Assembly (NCBI GenBank): GCA_015494775.1
Contig: WGAP01000045.1
Coordinates: 1 to 12,855, forward strand
Reading direction: 5' to 3'
Origin: Flavobacteriales bacterium
GTDB lineage: Bacteria; Bacteroidota; Bacteroidia; Flavobacteriales; Flavobacteriaceae
Length of the DNA: 12,855 nucleotides
The notes under the pieces are model-generated. The model worked only from the letters and a program-made list of their open reading frames with translations, was not told the DNA's origin and searched no databases. The position numbers were made by a program, and so were the translations under genes. This document shows, piece after piece, positions 1 to 7,566 of this stretch (the stretch's first letter is position 1; each line of letters opens with the position of its first letter).

Positions 1-58
1 CAGTGATTGTCTTTAATACATTTAAAATTTTGTTGTAACTTGCATTGAAGTCGTTCAT
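1..58 (-). CDS. Possible start of a divergent gene (partial)
   Basis: Reading the minus strand from an ATG at 58 gives an open frame to the window edge, MNDFNASYNKILNVLKTIT, with no stop in 19 codons and plausible amino-acid use. It would be transcribed away from the plus-strand gene at 154, with an AT-rich spacer and a palindrome between them. Too little is visible to assign a family. Its start codon lies inside one arm of the 12-bp inverted repeat, so chance remains possible. Confidence 0.35.
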   Translation of the reverse strand, partial: MNDFNASYNKILNVLKTIT

Positions 59-120
59 GGTTATTTAATTTATTAGTTATCAATTAAATATACGAATTTT
101 ATTCGTAACATGAACGACTT
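48..120. repeat. 12-bp inverted repeat enclosing a 7-bp palindrome
   Basis: AAGTCGTTCATG at 48-59 is the exact reverse complement of CATGAACGACTT at 109-120, with 49 bp between. Inside, TACGAAT (91-97) and ATTCGTA (101-107) form a second perfect hairpin with a 3-nt loop. The pair sits between the possible divergent gene at the left edge and the gene at 154, so it could be an operator or a recombination scar. Both outer arms contain ATG AAC GAC TT, the start codon and first residues of short open frames running in opposite directions. Confidence 0.6.
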
Positions 121-153
121 TTTGTCTTGTTTTTATAATGCACAATGGGTTAA

Positions 154-543
154 ATGAGTAAAATATTAAAATACATATTATTTAGGACTGTTTTAGTGAT
201 AATCAGTCTTCACACTATTATTCCGCATCCCCATTCGGACGAACTAACCGAAGAAGAACATTTAGAACTTCATCAGAAATCTAATTCATTAATTGGAATA
301 ATAAGACTTATTTTTCACGAAAGTAATGATGAAAGTTTAGACAATCTTATTTTTGCCGAATATGACTATCTAAGCAAAACACATAACAAACCTAAATACA
401 CAAATGTTTCAAATTTTAATAGCCGACAGTGTTCGATTGTTAAAAATGAAATGGTAAAAATAATAAATCAAAACAACTCTAATTTAGACAAATTACTTTT
501 TGTTAAACAGAATAGATTAAGGGGACCACCTATGCTTTCCTAA
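154..543 (+). CDS. Small secreted His-containing protein, function unknown
   Basis: This is a 129-residue protein with an N-terminal hydrophobic segment (about residues 8-24) that reads as a signal peptide or anchor. It is followed directly by His-Pro-His-Ser and an acidic stretch (DELTEEEH), so the mature part should be outside the cytoplasm. The C-terminus ends in LRGPPMLS. From memory, small Bacteroidota proteins with this layout (hydrophobic start, His-Pro-His, C-terminal LRxPP) occur near heavy-metal efflux genes, possibly the DUF6769 group; I cannot confirm this. No efflux pump is in the window. It lies 50 bp before the gene at 594, same strand, and the two probably form one unit. Codon use is AT-rich and unlike the genes right of 1400, suggesting acquisition. 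Confidence 0.7.
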   Translation: MSKILKYILFRTVLVIISLHTIIPHPHSDELTEEEHLELHQKSNSLIGIIRLIFHESNDESLDNLIFAEYDYLSKTHNKPKYTNVSNFNSRQCSIVKNEMVKIINQNNSNLDKLLFVKQNRLRGPPMLS

Positions 544-593
544 TTAATTCAGGATTGAAAACAAAATAATAACAAAAAATAAAATTTAAAATT

Positions 594-1103
594 ATGGACG
601 CAACACATTTGCATTTAATATTGACACATTTCCCAATAGTGGGAACAATAATTGGAATTGGAATCTTGGCTTATGGACAATTTGCCAAAAATGATGATAT
701 AAAAAAGGTAGCATTAATTACTTTTATAGTAATGGCTATTTTAACAATACCTGTCTATCTAACAGGAGAAGAAGCAGAAGAATCTGTTGAACATATCGCA
801 GGAGTTTCGGAACGTTTAATTGAAAACCACGAAGAACTTGCAGAAAAAGCAATATGGTTAATGGGTTTATTAGGAATTCTTTCGGTAATAAACTTTTTTG
901 CGATTATTAGGAAGTTATCATTTGCTAAAACTATGAGTTTAATCACACTTGTTGTTTCATTAGGAACATTCGGACTTTTTGCAAAAGTTGGGAATGAAGG
1001 TGGAAAAATTAGACATTCTGAAATAAGAACAAGTAATGTAAATAATGATAATGGAATATATAACGGTGGCGAAAAAGAAGAACACGATGATGATGACGAT
1101 TAA
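594..1103 (+). CDS. Four-helix membrane protein, DUF2231-like
   Basis: This 169-residue protein has four predicted membrane helices at about residues 8-28, 38-57, 86-105 and 112-131. The first helix begins with HLHLILTHFPI, which resembles the His-Phe-Pro-Ile signature of DUF2231 membrane proteins. Further histidines (H67, H79) lie in the loop after helix 2 beside an acidic GEEAEE run, so heme or metal binding is conceivable but not shown. The tail carries GGKIRHSEI and ends in EEHDDDDD, a possible metal-binding or simply disordered end. The start at 594 has an A-rich upstream region and begins directly before the first helix. It follows the small secreted protein on the same strand, and its stop is 7 bp before an attC-like hairpin. 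Function is unassigned. Confidence 0.75.
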   Translation: MDATHLHLILTHFPIVGTIIGIGILAYGQFAKNDDIKKVALITFIVMAILTIPVYLTGEEAEESVEHIAGVSERLIENHEELAEKAIWLMGLLGILSVINFFAIIRKLSFAKTMSLITLVVSLGTFGLFAKVGNEGGKIRHSEIRTSNVNNDNGIYNGGEKEEHDDDDD

Positions 1104-1110
1104 ATAATCA

Positions 1111-1241
1111 CTGCTACCAACAAAGTATAAACGTAATAGCGGTTTTAGTGCTGAATTCAAAGTTCATACCTTTGAATAAAGGTAGCGCTAAATTGAAAAA
1201 ACAAAGCATTAAAATCCGCTACTACGCTTATACGAACCGTT
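1111..1241 (+). repeat. attC-like imperfect hairpin (cassette-end candidate)
   Basis: The left arm 1125-1152 pairs with the right arm 1205-1233. Of 28 possible pairs there are two A·C mismatches (1131/1227, 1136/1222), one G·T wobble (1148/1209) and one extrahelical base (T1215). A further 5-bp stem (1156-1160 with 1193-1197) and a perfect 7-bp apical hairpin (1167-1173 with 1178-1184, loop GAAT) continue the fold. Outermost, AAC at 1119-1121 can pair with GTT at 1239-1241, the invariant triplets of integron R'' and R' boxes, but the flanking bases do not fit RYYYAAC/GTTRRRY well. Position directly after a gene, size, bulged base and internal loops match attC architecture. A structured 3' end or other folded repeat is the alternative. 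Confidence 0.5.
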
Positions 1242-1270
1242 CAACCCCATTCACCTCTTAACCTTTATTC

Positions 1271-1286
1271 CCGCGATAAATCGCGG
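1271..1286. terminator. Short perfect hairpin, possible terminator
   Basis: CCGCGA (1271-1276) and TCGCGG (1281-1286) form a 6-bp GC-rich stem with a TAAA loop. It lies between the convergent ends of the gene at 594 and the minus-strand operon ending at 1403. No clear T-run follows on either strand, so factor-independent termination is uncertain. Between 1242 and 1402 I see nothing else convincing. Confidence 0.3.
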
Positions 1287-1402
1287 AAATCCGGCTGTTT
1301 AGGCAGGGAAAGGCCAATAAGCCATTTAAAATTTATTTCCGGTTGCTTCGATACCGCTTTGCTATGTTAAAAATCACTCGGGTCCCGGTCGCCCACCCAA
1401 AA

Positions 1403-2335
1403 TCAATGCATCCGTAAACGCTTCTGTAAATAGGCCGAAAGCACCTCGTCAAAGGGCGTGCGCACATCCACCGCATAGTAATCGAAATCGTAGCGGTAGG
1501 CCGCTTCCTGCAAGCGTTGTTGCATCTCGCGGCGGCGGCGGACATAATCGGTGCGTATCTCGGACGGATACAAATTGAGCGATTGGCCCGTTTCCAAATC
1601 ACGGAAACGCAGCGGACGGTCGGGAAAACGGAACAAATCCTCGGTTTCGGCATCCGCTACGTGGAAAAAGAGCAGTTCGGCCGTTTTGTAACGCAAGTGT
1701 TTTAAACTTTCGATCCATTGTTCCATCGTAGCGCCGGTGGCCCAAAAATCGGTAAACAACACAGCCACGGAACGGCGGCGCAGCTGCTCGGCAATCAAAT
1801 GAAGGTTACGGGCCAAGGCCGTGCCCGCGCGCCCGGGCGTGAGGCCCCAGTAATGCTCCAAATCGGCCAAGAGCCGTTGGCGGTGCAGGGTGTTGGTCCG
1901 GGCCGGGGTGGAAAGCCGCAGCTCGTCGTCAAATACGCTAAGTCCCATGGCATCGCGTTGGCGGCGCAAAATCTCGCCCAAAGCCGCAACGGCCACCACC
2001 GAAAAACCTATTTTGTTGAGCCGGTCCATATCGTAGGGCTTCACCTGCGGATAATACATAGACGGCGAAACATCCAGGATGAATTGCACCTGCATATTGG
2101 TTTCCTCGTCGAACTTTTTGACGAAAAATTTGCCCGTTTTGGCATAGACCTTCCAATCGATAAAACGGATGGGCTCGCCGGGCGCATACATTTTGTGTTC
2201 GGCAAATTCGGCCGAATAGCCGTGAAAAGGGCTGCGGTGCAAGCCCGTCAAATAGCCCTCCACCACATTGCGGGCCAAAAAGTCGAGCCGTGGCACGCGG
2301 CGGCGAACTTCGTTAAGATGTTTGGAAGATTTCAT
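1403..2335 (-). CDS. DUF58 domain-containing protein (VWA-type fold)
   Basis: This 310-residue protein carries the DUF58 core YAPGEPIRFIDWKVYA (about residues 50-65), then KKFDEE and a VWA-like metal site DVSPSM (88-93) with a later TDF. DUF58 proteins are usually encoded near MoxR-type AAA ATPases and membrane VWA proteins and are thought to act in envelope or stress-related assembly; the molecular role is not settled. There are no membrane helices, so it is probably cytoplasmic or peripheral. I chose the ATG at 2335, where the family's N-terminus begins (MKSSKHLNEV). An in-frame ATG at 2365 would add ten residues and more overlap. The start overlaps the end of recX by 23 bp, implying translational coupling. 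It is the last gene of the operon and no MoxR gene is visible nearby. Confidence 0.9.
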   Translation of the reverse strand: MKSSKHLNEVRRRVPRLDFLARNVVEGYLTGLHRSPFHGYSAEFAEHKMYAPGEPIRFIDWKVYAKTGKFFVKKFDEETNMQVQFILDVSPSMYYPQVKPYDMDRLNKIGFSVVAVAALGEILRRQRDAMGLSVFDDELRLSTPARTNTLHRQRLLADLEHYWGLTPGRAGTALARNLHLIAEQLRRRSVAVLFTDFWATGATMEQWIESLKHLRYKTAELLFFHVADAETEDLFRFPDRPLRFRDLETGQSLNLYPSEIRTDYVRRRREMQQRLQEAAYRYDFDYYAVDVRTPFDEVLSAYLQKRLRMH

Positions 2336-2804
2336 CCAGGATATTTTTGAATTCGTCATAATCATAACCCTTGCTTTGCAAGTAGGCGGTGATTTTCCGG
2401 CGTTTGCCGTGCAGGGGTTCGCTGCCCAGGGATTGATTTTTGCGCTCGATCAACCGGCGGATGGTGGCCGCATAATCCTCGTCCGGAATTTCCTCCAAGG
2501 CCTTGCGGATGTAGTAATCGGTGAGCCGGTGGCGGCGCAGGCCTTGGATGATTTTACGTTTGCCCCAACGGTTGTGATAAAACTTGCCGCGGGCATAGGA
2601 ACGGGCAAAACGAAGCTCGTCCAAAAATTGGTGTTGAATAAGGAAGGCCACAATTTCATCTTCCACCTCGGGGCGCAACTGAAATTCGGCCAGTTTGCGT
2701 CGCACCTCCCGTTCCGAACGGTCGCGATACACGCAAAAATCCGCCATGCGCTTGCGGATTTCGTCCACACTGCGGTAGGTTTTTCGTCCTTGTTCCGAAC
2801 TCAT
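2313..2804 (-). CDS. recX: Regulatory protein RecX
   Basis: This 163-residue protein has the three-repeat, Arg/Lys-rich helical pattern of RecX. The core QHQFLDELRFARSYARGK (about residues 57-74) is followed by WGKRKIIQGLRRHRL, matching the family signature (yIDDxRFA..., G..rI...L...gi). RecX binds RecA filaments and modulates recombination and SOS in the cytoplasm. The open frame extends further upstream, but the ATG at 2804 fits the family length and overlaps the stop of the M1 peptidase as ATGA, a translational-coupling arrangement. recA is not in the window. Placing recX in an envelope-protein operon is unusual compared with the common recA-recX pairing, so its expression here probably follows the operon. 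Confidence 0.9.
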   Translation of the reverse strand: MSSEQGRKTYRSVDEIRKRMADFCVYRDRSEREVRRKLAEFQLRPEVEDEIVAFLIQHQFLDELRFARSYARGKFYHNRWGKRKIIQGLRRHRLTDYYIRKALEEIPDEDYAATIRRLIERKNQSLGSEPLHGKRRKITAYLQSKGYDYDEFKNILDEIFQTS

Positions 2805-4714
2805 TGTTTGATGACTTTTCGCACGGCCCTGCGGTCGTCCCATCGGGCATGGAGCAAATACACGCCACGGGCCAAAAATCCGGTGTGTAGCGGAACAAAA
2901 GGACGGATGTGGTCCAAAATGATTTTTCCACTCATATCGGTCAGGTAGAGCCGTTGCAAGCGGCCGGCATTGCGCACCCAAACGGTCCATTGGCCGGTTA
3001 CGGGATTGGGAAATTGCAAAATATCGTTTTCCCAGATATAATCCCGCTGCTTCAAATAATCGGTTTGCCCGATAATAATGTTGGTTTCGGGATTGATTTT
3101 GATACTATCGGCCGTAAAACCGGGTTGAAGCATAAAATTTTGCGGGTTTTGGGTATGATTTACAATGGTGTCGTAGATTTGATTTCCGCCGTAAAAACGG
3201 ATGCGCAGCGGCGTTTCGAAAAAATCAACCGATGCATCGGTGGTTTGTTGTTCCAAATGCACCCGGTAAACACCTCCCGAAAGGTTTTGCCACTGCACGG
3301 AATAGTCGGGAAAACCTTTTCCGTAAATCCAATCGTTGAAAAATTCGGACAAATCCTCACCGGAATAATTTTCCAAAACCGAACGTAAATCACCGGTGCG
3401 GGCATAATCATAGGCGTAATCGTTCAAATATTGTCGCAAGCCGCCGAAAAACAAGCTGTCGCCCAAGCGAAAACGCAGCATGTGTAAAACCATGGCGCCT
3501 TTGAGATAGGTGTTGGGCCAACTGAACACTTCGTCGAGATTCAAAGTGTCGGCTCCGTGCTTATAAACCCCGCCATGCGGCTGTTGTGCAATAAGGTTTA
3601 CCGCATATTGCCGCCAGGCCTCAAAGGCATCGTTTCCGTCAAAGTAATCCTGCGTGAGCGCTTCGCAATAGGTGGCAAAGCCCTCGTTGAGCCAAATATC
3701 GGCCCAACTGCCGCAGGTAACATCGTCGCCAAACCAATGATGAGCCAGTTCGTGCGCCACCACACTCCGCCAAAAACCACCTACAAACGTGATGGTGGTG
3801 TTTTCCATACCGCCGCCCCAACCGAACTCGGCATGGCCGTATTTTTCGTCCGAAAAAGGATATTCACCGAAGGTGTTTTCGTAGTAATCCATAATGTCGG
3901 CCGTAACGGGCAATTGGTTTTGGGCATCCGTGCCGTGTTCGGGATACACAAAATGACGGATGGGAAAAGCGTGAAATAATCCGGCCGTTTGGGTGATTTC
4001 GGTATAATCGGTTACGGCAATGGCCACCAAATAGGCCGGAATGGGATGGCCGTGATGCCAACGGGTGGTTTTGGTGCCGCCCGAAACGCTTTCGGAAACT
4101 TCGCGCCCGTTGGAAACGGCTTTCATCGTGTGGCCGCCGATTTGTGCCGGATAATGAACAATCACGTCCACACTGTCGATTTTATCGTTCAAATCCTGCT
4201 TGGTGGGCCACCAATCGCGAGCGCCGTAAGGTTCGGAAAGCGTCCACAAAACGGGAACGCCGTTGTGGTTGTCGGTGGTAAAACTGCCGTAACCCGAGCT
4301 GTCGGGATCACCGTGATAAAACACTTGTAAACTATCGGAAACGCCTGTATTTACGGTAGCGGGAAAAATGATATGAATTTGGTTGGAAGCAGCCGTGGGA
4401 AACAATCGGTTGCCGTGATACAAAACGCTGTCGGCCGTCAGTCCTGATGACATATCCAAATACAAATCGTTCAAATCCGCCAAGGCGGTAAAACGGAAAA
4501 AAACCGAACCGGAAATGCTGTTAAACCTGGGATCCACATTCAAATCCAAACGGCCGTAGGTCAAATCGTAATTTCCCGTATTGGCCGAAGGACGGAATTG
4601 CATCCGTTGCCGGGCCGACTTTTGCTCCCATTGCACATAAACGGGACGTTTTTGGCCGTAAACAGCCCAAAGCGACAGGAGAAAGACGACTAAAATTATT
4701 TTTCTAAAAAACAT
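2801..4714 (-). CDS. Secreted M1 family metallo-aminopeptidase with T9SS sorting domain
   Basis: This 637-residue zinc aminopeptidase removes N-terminal residues from peptides. The signal peptide is about residues 1-21 (MFFRKIILVVFLLSLWAVYG). The exopeptidase motif is GGMEN at 301-305 (usually GAMEN). The zinc site is HELAH at 321-325 with E344 in NEGF, exactly the family HEXXH-X18-E spacing, and the catalytic tyrosine is probably Y403 (YLKG). From about residue 567 the sequence reads FPNPVTGQW...LYLTDMSGKII...GVYLLHARW...KVIKQ, a typical type A Por/type IX sorting domain, so the enzyme should cross the outer membrane and be surface-attached or released. Start 4714 was chosen because it begins the signal peptide; the open frame continues upstream over the neighbour. 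It lies 26 bp after the VWA gene and overlaps recX by 4 bp. Confidence 0.93.
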   Translation of the reverse strand: MFFRKIILVVFLLSLWAVYGQKRPVYVQWEQKSARQRMQFRPSANTGNYDLTYGRLDLNVDPRFNSISGSVFFRFTALADLNDLYLDMSSGLTADSVLYHGNRLFPTAASNQIHIIFPATVNTGVSDSLQVFYHGDPDSSGYGSFTTDNHNGVPVLWTLSEPYGARDWWPTKQDLNDKIDSVDVIVHYPAQIGGHTMKAVSNGREVSESVSGGTKTTRWHHGHPIPAYLVAIAVTDYTEITQTAGLFHAFPIRHFVYPEHGTDAQNQLPVTADIMDYYENTFGEYPFSDEKYGHAEFGWGGGMENTTITFVGGFWRSVVAHELAHHWFGDDVTCGSWADIWLNEGFATYCEALTQDYFDGNDAFEAWRQYAVNLIAQQPHGGVYKHGADTLNLDEVFSWPNTYLKGAMVLHMLRFRLGDSLFFGGLRQYLNDYAYDYARTGDLRSVLENYSGEDLSEFFNDWIYGKGFPDYSVQWQNLSGGVYRVHLEQQTTDASVDFFETPLRIRFYGGNQIYDTIVNHTQNPQNFMLQPGFTADSIKINPETNIIIGQTDYLKQRDYIWENDILQFPNPVTGQWTVWVRNAGRLQRLYLTDMSGKIILDHIRPFVPLHTGFLARGVYLLHARWDDRRAVRKVIKQ

Positions 4715-4740
4715 TTTTTCATCGGTTTGAATAATTAAAA

Positions 4741-6723
4741 TTACAACATTCCGCGGTATTTGCGGTAAAACCATTCCACGGCAAAGAACAATGCGGCCAG
4801 CAGGAGTAACCACCAACGTTCGGTCAGCGGATGTTTTTCGGCCCGGAATTGAACCCGCGGTTTCAAATAGGCCGAAGTCAGTAAGCGTTTTTTCAATTTT
4901 TCCGCATCATTCGGATAATAAACCTTTCCGCCGGTACTACTCGCCAAGTAAGCTAATGAAGTGGTATCGGTGCCCGTAAAACGCAACTCGGCCGGCAAAC
5001 TGTCGATTTCCAAGCCGCCGTGATAACTTAACCGGTAATCGTCATAAAAAATCGAAAAACGGTAAAATCCCGGCTCGGACCCAGGGAAAAACACTTTGAA
5101 ACGTCCGCTTTCGTAAACCGGTTTCAAATCGTAGGTTTTGCCATGGGGGGTTTGCACTTTGACCCGTAAATGTGCCGCATCGTTGGGTTCGTAAAGCGTG
5201 TTGAGCGCCTGGATTTCCAATACGGGCGAACGCCCGCGGACATAATGCTTTTGATAATTTACGCGAAGTAAATCCTTCTGGGGTTTGTTCATCAAAAACA
5301 AAACGGTTTTTTTGACCAATGCGGAAGTAAAATCCGCCTTTCCGGTATTTTTGTGCTCGAACATATACCAACGCCAAAGCCCTTGGCCCAAGGTAACGGC
5401 CGAATAATTTTGCGGATCCACAGCCACAAGCGGCGCAGCGTCGGCATTGCTGTCCGAAAGCCCTTCCACAAGCACCCGGGCTTGCGGTGCCAAACGGATT
5501 TTTCCGTAAATATCCCGCAAGGGCGGCAAGGGAAAAGAAGGAAAATCGGGCATACGGAAAAGTCCCGTCTCATCGGTTTTTACCGGGCGGTAAAGTTCAC
5601 CGGAAATAAAATTGATGTCTTTCCCGAACCACAAGCCGGCTTTGTTCAGGGCCGGCCAAGCCGTATGCATACCCGTAAACCACCAAACCGGTTCCTTGCG
5701 GCCAGCGAGTTGTTGCACCTGTTCGGCCGACGGCTGCACGGCCAAAATCAAATCGTAGGTTTTGCCCGAAGGAATCCGGTTGTTTATCGCTATGCGATAA
5801 TTTTTGTCCTGTTCCAAAATACGCCGCAGTGCCCCCACATCGGGATGCAACTTGCCGTAAAGAACAAGTATCCGCGCCGACCTGTCCACCGCAAAGATGC
5901 GAACAATGCGAACATTGTTGTGCAGATTTTTTTCGCCGTCCAAAGATTTGAGCCGGATTTGGTAGCGATGCCAACCCTGCCTTCGGGTGCGAAGCCGGAA
6001 AGCGAGTTTACGGTAATTATTTCGCGGTGTGAGTCGAATTTTTTGTTTTAGCAAAATCCCGTTTCCTTCGCTAACGGTCAATTCGGTTTCCACCGGTTGC
6101 AGCCCGTTGCGGTAGCGTACCGACACGTTCAAAGGAAAATAATTGCCCGTAGCGGTGCGGTCGTTGTATTCCACTTGTTTGATTTCCAAATCGGGATAGC
6201 GGGCCGTGTCGCCCAAGACTACGGGAAAAATACGCACTTCGCGTAGCATAGCGCCCAAATAGCGATAATCGCCGCCTGCGGTGGCCAATCCGTCGGTGAG
6301 CAAAACCCAGGCCTGACGTTGTCCGGCCGGTTGCAACCGGCGCAATTGTTCCAAGGCGTGCCGCAAGTCGGTGGCCGGACGTAAACTGTCGGGGCGCCGG
6401 AAAAACAAGCTGTCGGCCAACCAAAAGGAACGAATCCGGAAATGTTTTTTCAAATCATTGTCCCGTACCAAGGCCTGCCGGATGCTGTCGGACAAAGGCA
6501 CATATTTTTTCTGCGAAGCGGAAACATCCTGCACCACCACCAAATCCGGCCGGCTGACGTGCTTGGTTTGATGCACACAACGCGGATTCCATAGGAAAAG
6601 AAACACCAAAAACAAGGCCCCGCCACGCACCGCAAAAAGCAAAGGATGCTTGCGCGGCCGGTAAATCCAAGCGGAAATAACCGCCGCCAAAAGAAGCAGG
6701 CCGGAAACGACGAATGCGGTCAT
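4741..6723 (-). CDS. Membrane-anchored VWA domain protein
   Basis: This 660-residue protein has two N-terminal membrane helices (about residues 3-20 and 27-45), a VWA-like domain, a long probably β-rich middle, and a final helix near residues 640-652 with a basic tail (RKYRG). The metal-ion adhesion site looks intact: D66-V-S68-A-S70, T118 and D144 (LLTDG). Bacteroidota have many such large VWA membrane proteins next to DUF58/MoxR genes (Bat-like systems). Substrate and partner are unknown, and I infer a periplasmic or envelope assembly role. The stop of fabG is 15 bp upstream and the M1 peptidase follows after 26 bp. The DUF58 gene two positions downstream is a plausible functional partner. 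Confidence 0.82.
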   Translation of the reverse strand: MTAFVVSGLLLLAAVISAWIYRPRKHPLLFAVRGGALFLVFLFLWNPRCVHQTKHVSRPDLVVVQDVSASQKKYVPLSDSIRQALVRDNDLKKHFRIRSFWLADSLFFRRPDSLRPATDLRHALEQLRRLQPAGQRQAWVLLTDGLATAGGDYRYLGAMLREVRIFPVVLGDTARYPDLEIKQVEYNDRTATGNYFPLNVSVRYRNGLQPVETELTVSEGNGILLKQKIRLTPRNNYRKLAFRLRTRRQGWHRYQIRLKSLDGEKNLHNNVRIVRIFAVDRSARILVLYGKLHPDVGALRRILEQDKNYRIAINNRIPSGKTYDLILAVQPSAEQVQQLAGRKEPVWWFTGMHTAWPALNKAGLWFGKDINFISGELYRPVKTDETGLFRMPDFPSFPLPPLRDIYGKIRLAPQARVLVEGLSDSNADAAPLVAVDPQNYSAVTLGQGLWRWYMFEHKNTGKADFTSALVKKTVLFLMNKPQKDLLRVNYQKHYVRGRSPVLEIQALNTLYEPNDAAHLRVKVQTPHGKTYDLKPVYESGRFKVFFPGSEPGFYRFSIFYDDYRLSYHGGLEIDSLPAELRFTGTDTTSLAYLASSTGGKVYYPNDAEKLKKRLLTSAYLKPRVQFRAEKHPLTERWWLLLLAALFFAVEWFYRKYRGML

Positions 6724-6738
6724 TGCAGGGCGAAAGGA

Positions 6739-7485
6739 TTACATCACCATTCCGCCGTCCACCGTGAGCACTTGGCCGGTGATATAATCGCTCAAATCCG
6801 ATGCCAGGAACACACACGCGTTGGCCACGTCGGCGGGCTTGCCGGTGCGGCGCAAGGGAATTTGCGCTTTCCACTCGTCCAAAACCTTTTCGTCCAATGC
6901 CGCGGTCATTTCGGTTTCGATAAAGCCCGGGGCCACCACGTTGCAACGGATGTTGCGGCTGCCCAATTCCTGCGCCACCGATTTGGAAAAACCGATGATG
7001 CCCGCCTTGGATGCGGCGTAATTGGCCTGACCTGCATTGCCGCGAATGCCCACCACACTACTGATGTTGATGATGGAACCCGCCCTTTGTTTCATCATCG
7101 GGCGAATAACCGCCTTGGTCATATTGAACACCGATTTCAGATTGACGCGGATAACATCGTCAAAATCCTGTTCGCTCATACGCAGGAGCAAATTATCCTT
7201 GGTAATGCCCGCATTGTTGATCAGCACGTCCAGGCGGCCGAATTCCTTCAAAACCTCTTGCACCAATTGTTGCGATTGCTCGTAGTCGGATGCATCCGAA
7301 CGGTAGGCCTTGGCTTTGACGCCTTCGGCTTGCAAAGCTTTTTCCAAGGCCATGGCTTGCTCTTCCGACGAGCGGTAAGTAAAGGCCACATCGGCCCCTT
7401 GACGGGCAAAAGCCAGGGCTATCCCTTTTCCGATTCCGCGCGAAGCGCCGGTTATTAAGACCGTTTTTCCTTCCAAAAGTTTCAT
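6739..7485 (-). CDS. fabG: 3-oxoacyl-[acyl-carrier-protein] reductase FabG
   Basis: This 248-residue short-chain dehydrogenase carries out the NADPH-dependent reduction of 3-oxoacyl-ACP to 3-hydroxyacyl-ACP in fatty acid elongation, in the cytoplasm. The Rossmann nucleotide motif TGASRGIG is at 12-19, NNAG at 90-93, and the catalytic residues are N115, S143, Y156 and K160 (YAASK), the same spacing as in the E. coli enzyme. The C-terminus GQVLTVDGGMVM is also typical. Length and motifs match FabG better than other SDR members, though a paralogue used for another 3-oxoacyl substrate cannot be excluded. It is the first gene of the five-gene minus-strand operon and has its own TAnnTTTG promoter element 23 bp before the ATG. 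Confidence 0.95.
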   Translation of the reverse strand: MKLLEGKTVLITGASRGIGKGIALAFARQGADVAFTYRSSEEQAMALEKALQAEGVKAKAYRSDASDYEQSQQLVQEVLKEFGRLDVLINNAGITKDNLLLRMSEQDFDDVIRVNLKSVFNMTKAVIRPMMKQRAGSIINISSVVGIRGNAGQANYAASKAGIIGFSKSVAQELGSRNIRCNVVAPGFIETEMTAALDEKVLDEWKAQIPLRRTGKPADVANACVFLASDLSDYITGQVLTVDGGMVM

Positions 7486-7508
7486 AAGCGCATCGTTTTT
7501 GATTTACT

Positions 7509-7516
7509 CAAAGATA
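7509..7516 (-). promoter_or_regulatory. Bacteroidota -7 element before fabG
   Basis: On the minus strand TATCTTTG matches TAnnTTTG exactly, 23 nt before the fabG ATG. No clear -33 TTTG is present at the usual 19-21 nt spacing, so strength is uncertain. It would drive the whole fabG-to-DUF58 operon. Confidence 0.45.
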
Positions 7517-7566
7517 CGGGAAAAATTTTTTGGTCGGATTTGGCTAAGAATAAGAGCTTGAAAATA

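Noticed and set aside
2268..2948. 226-codon plus-strand open frame opposite recX
   Set aside because: recX has a clear family signature on the other strand. This frame has no motif.
5353..6051. 232-codon plus-strand open frame
   Set aside because: It is antisense to the VWA gene, with no recognisable domain and His/Arg-rich composition typical of shadows.
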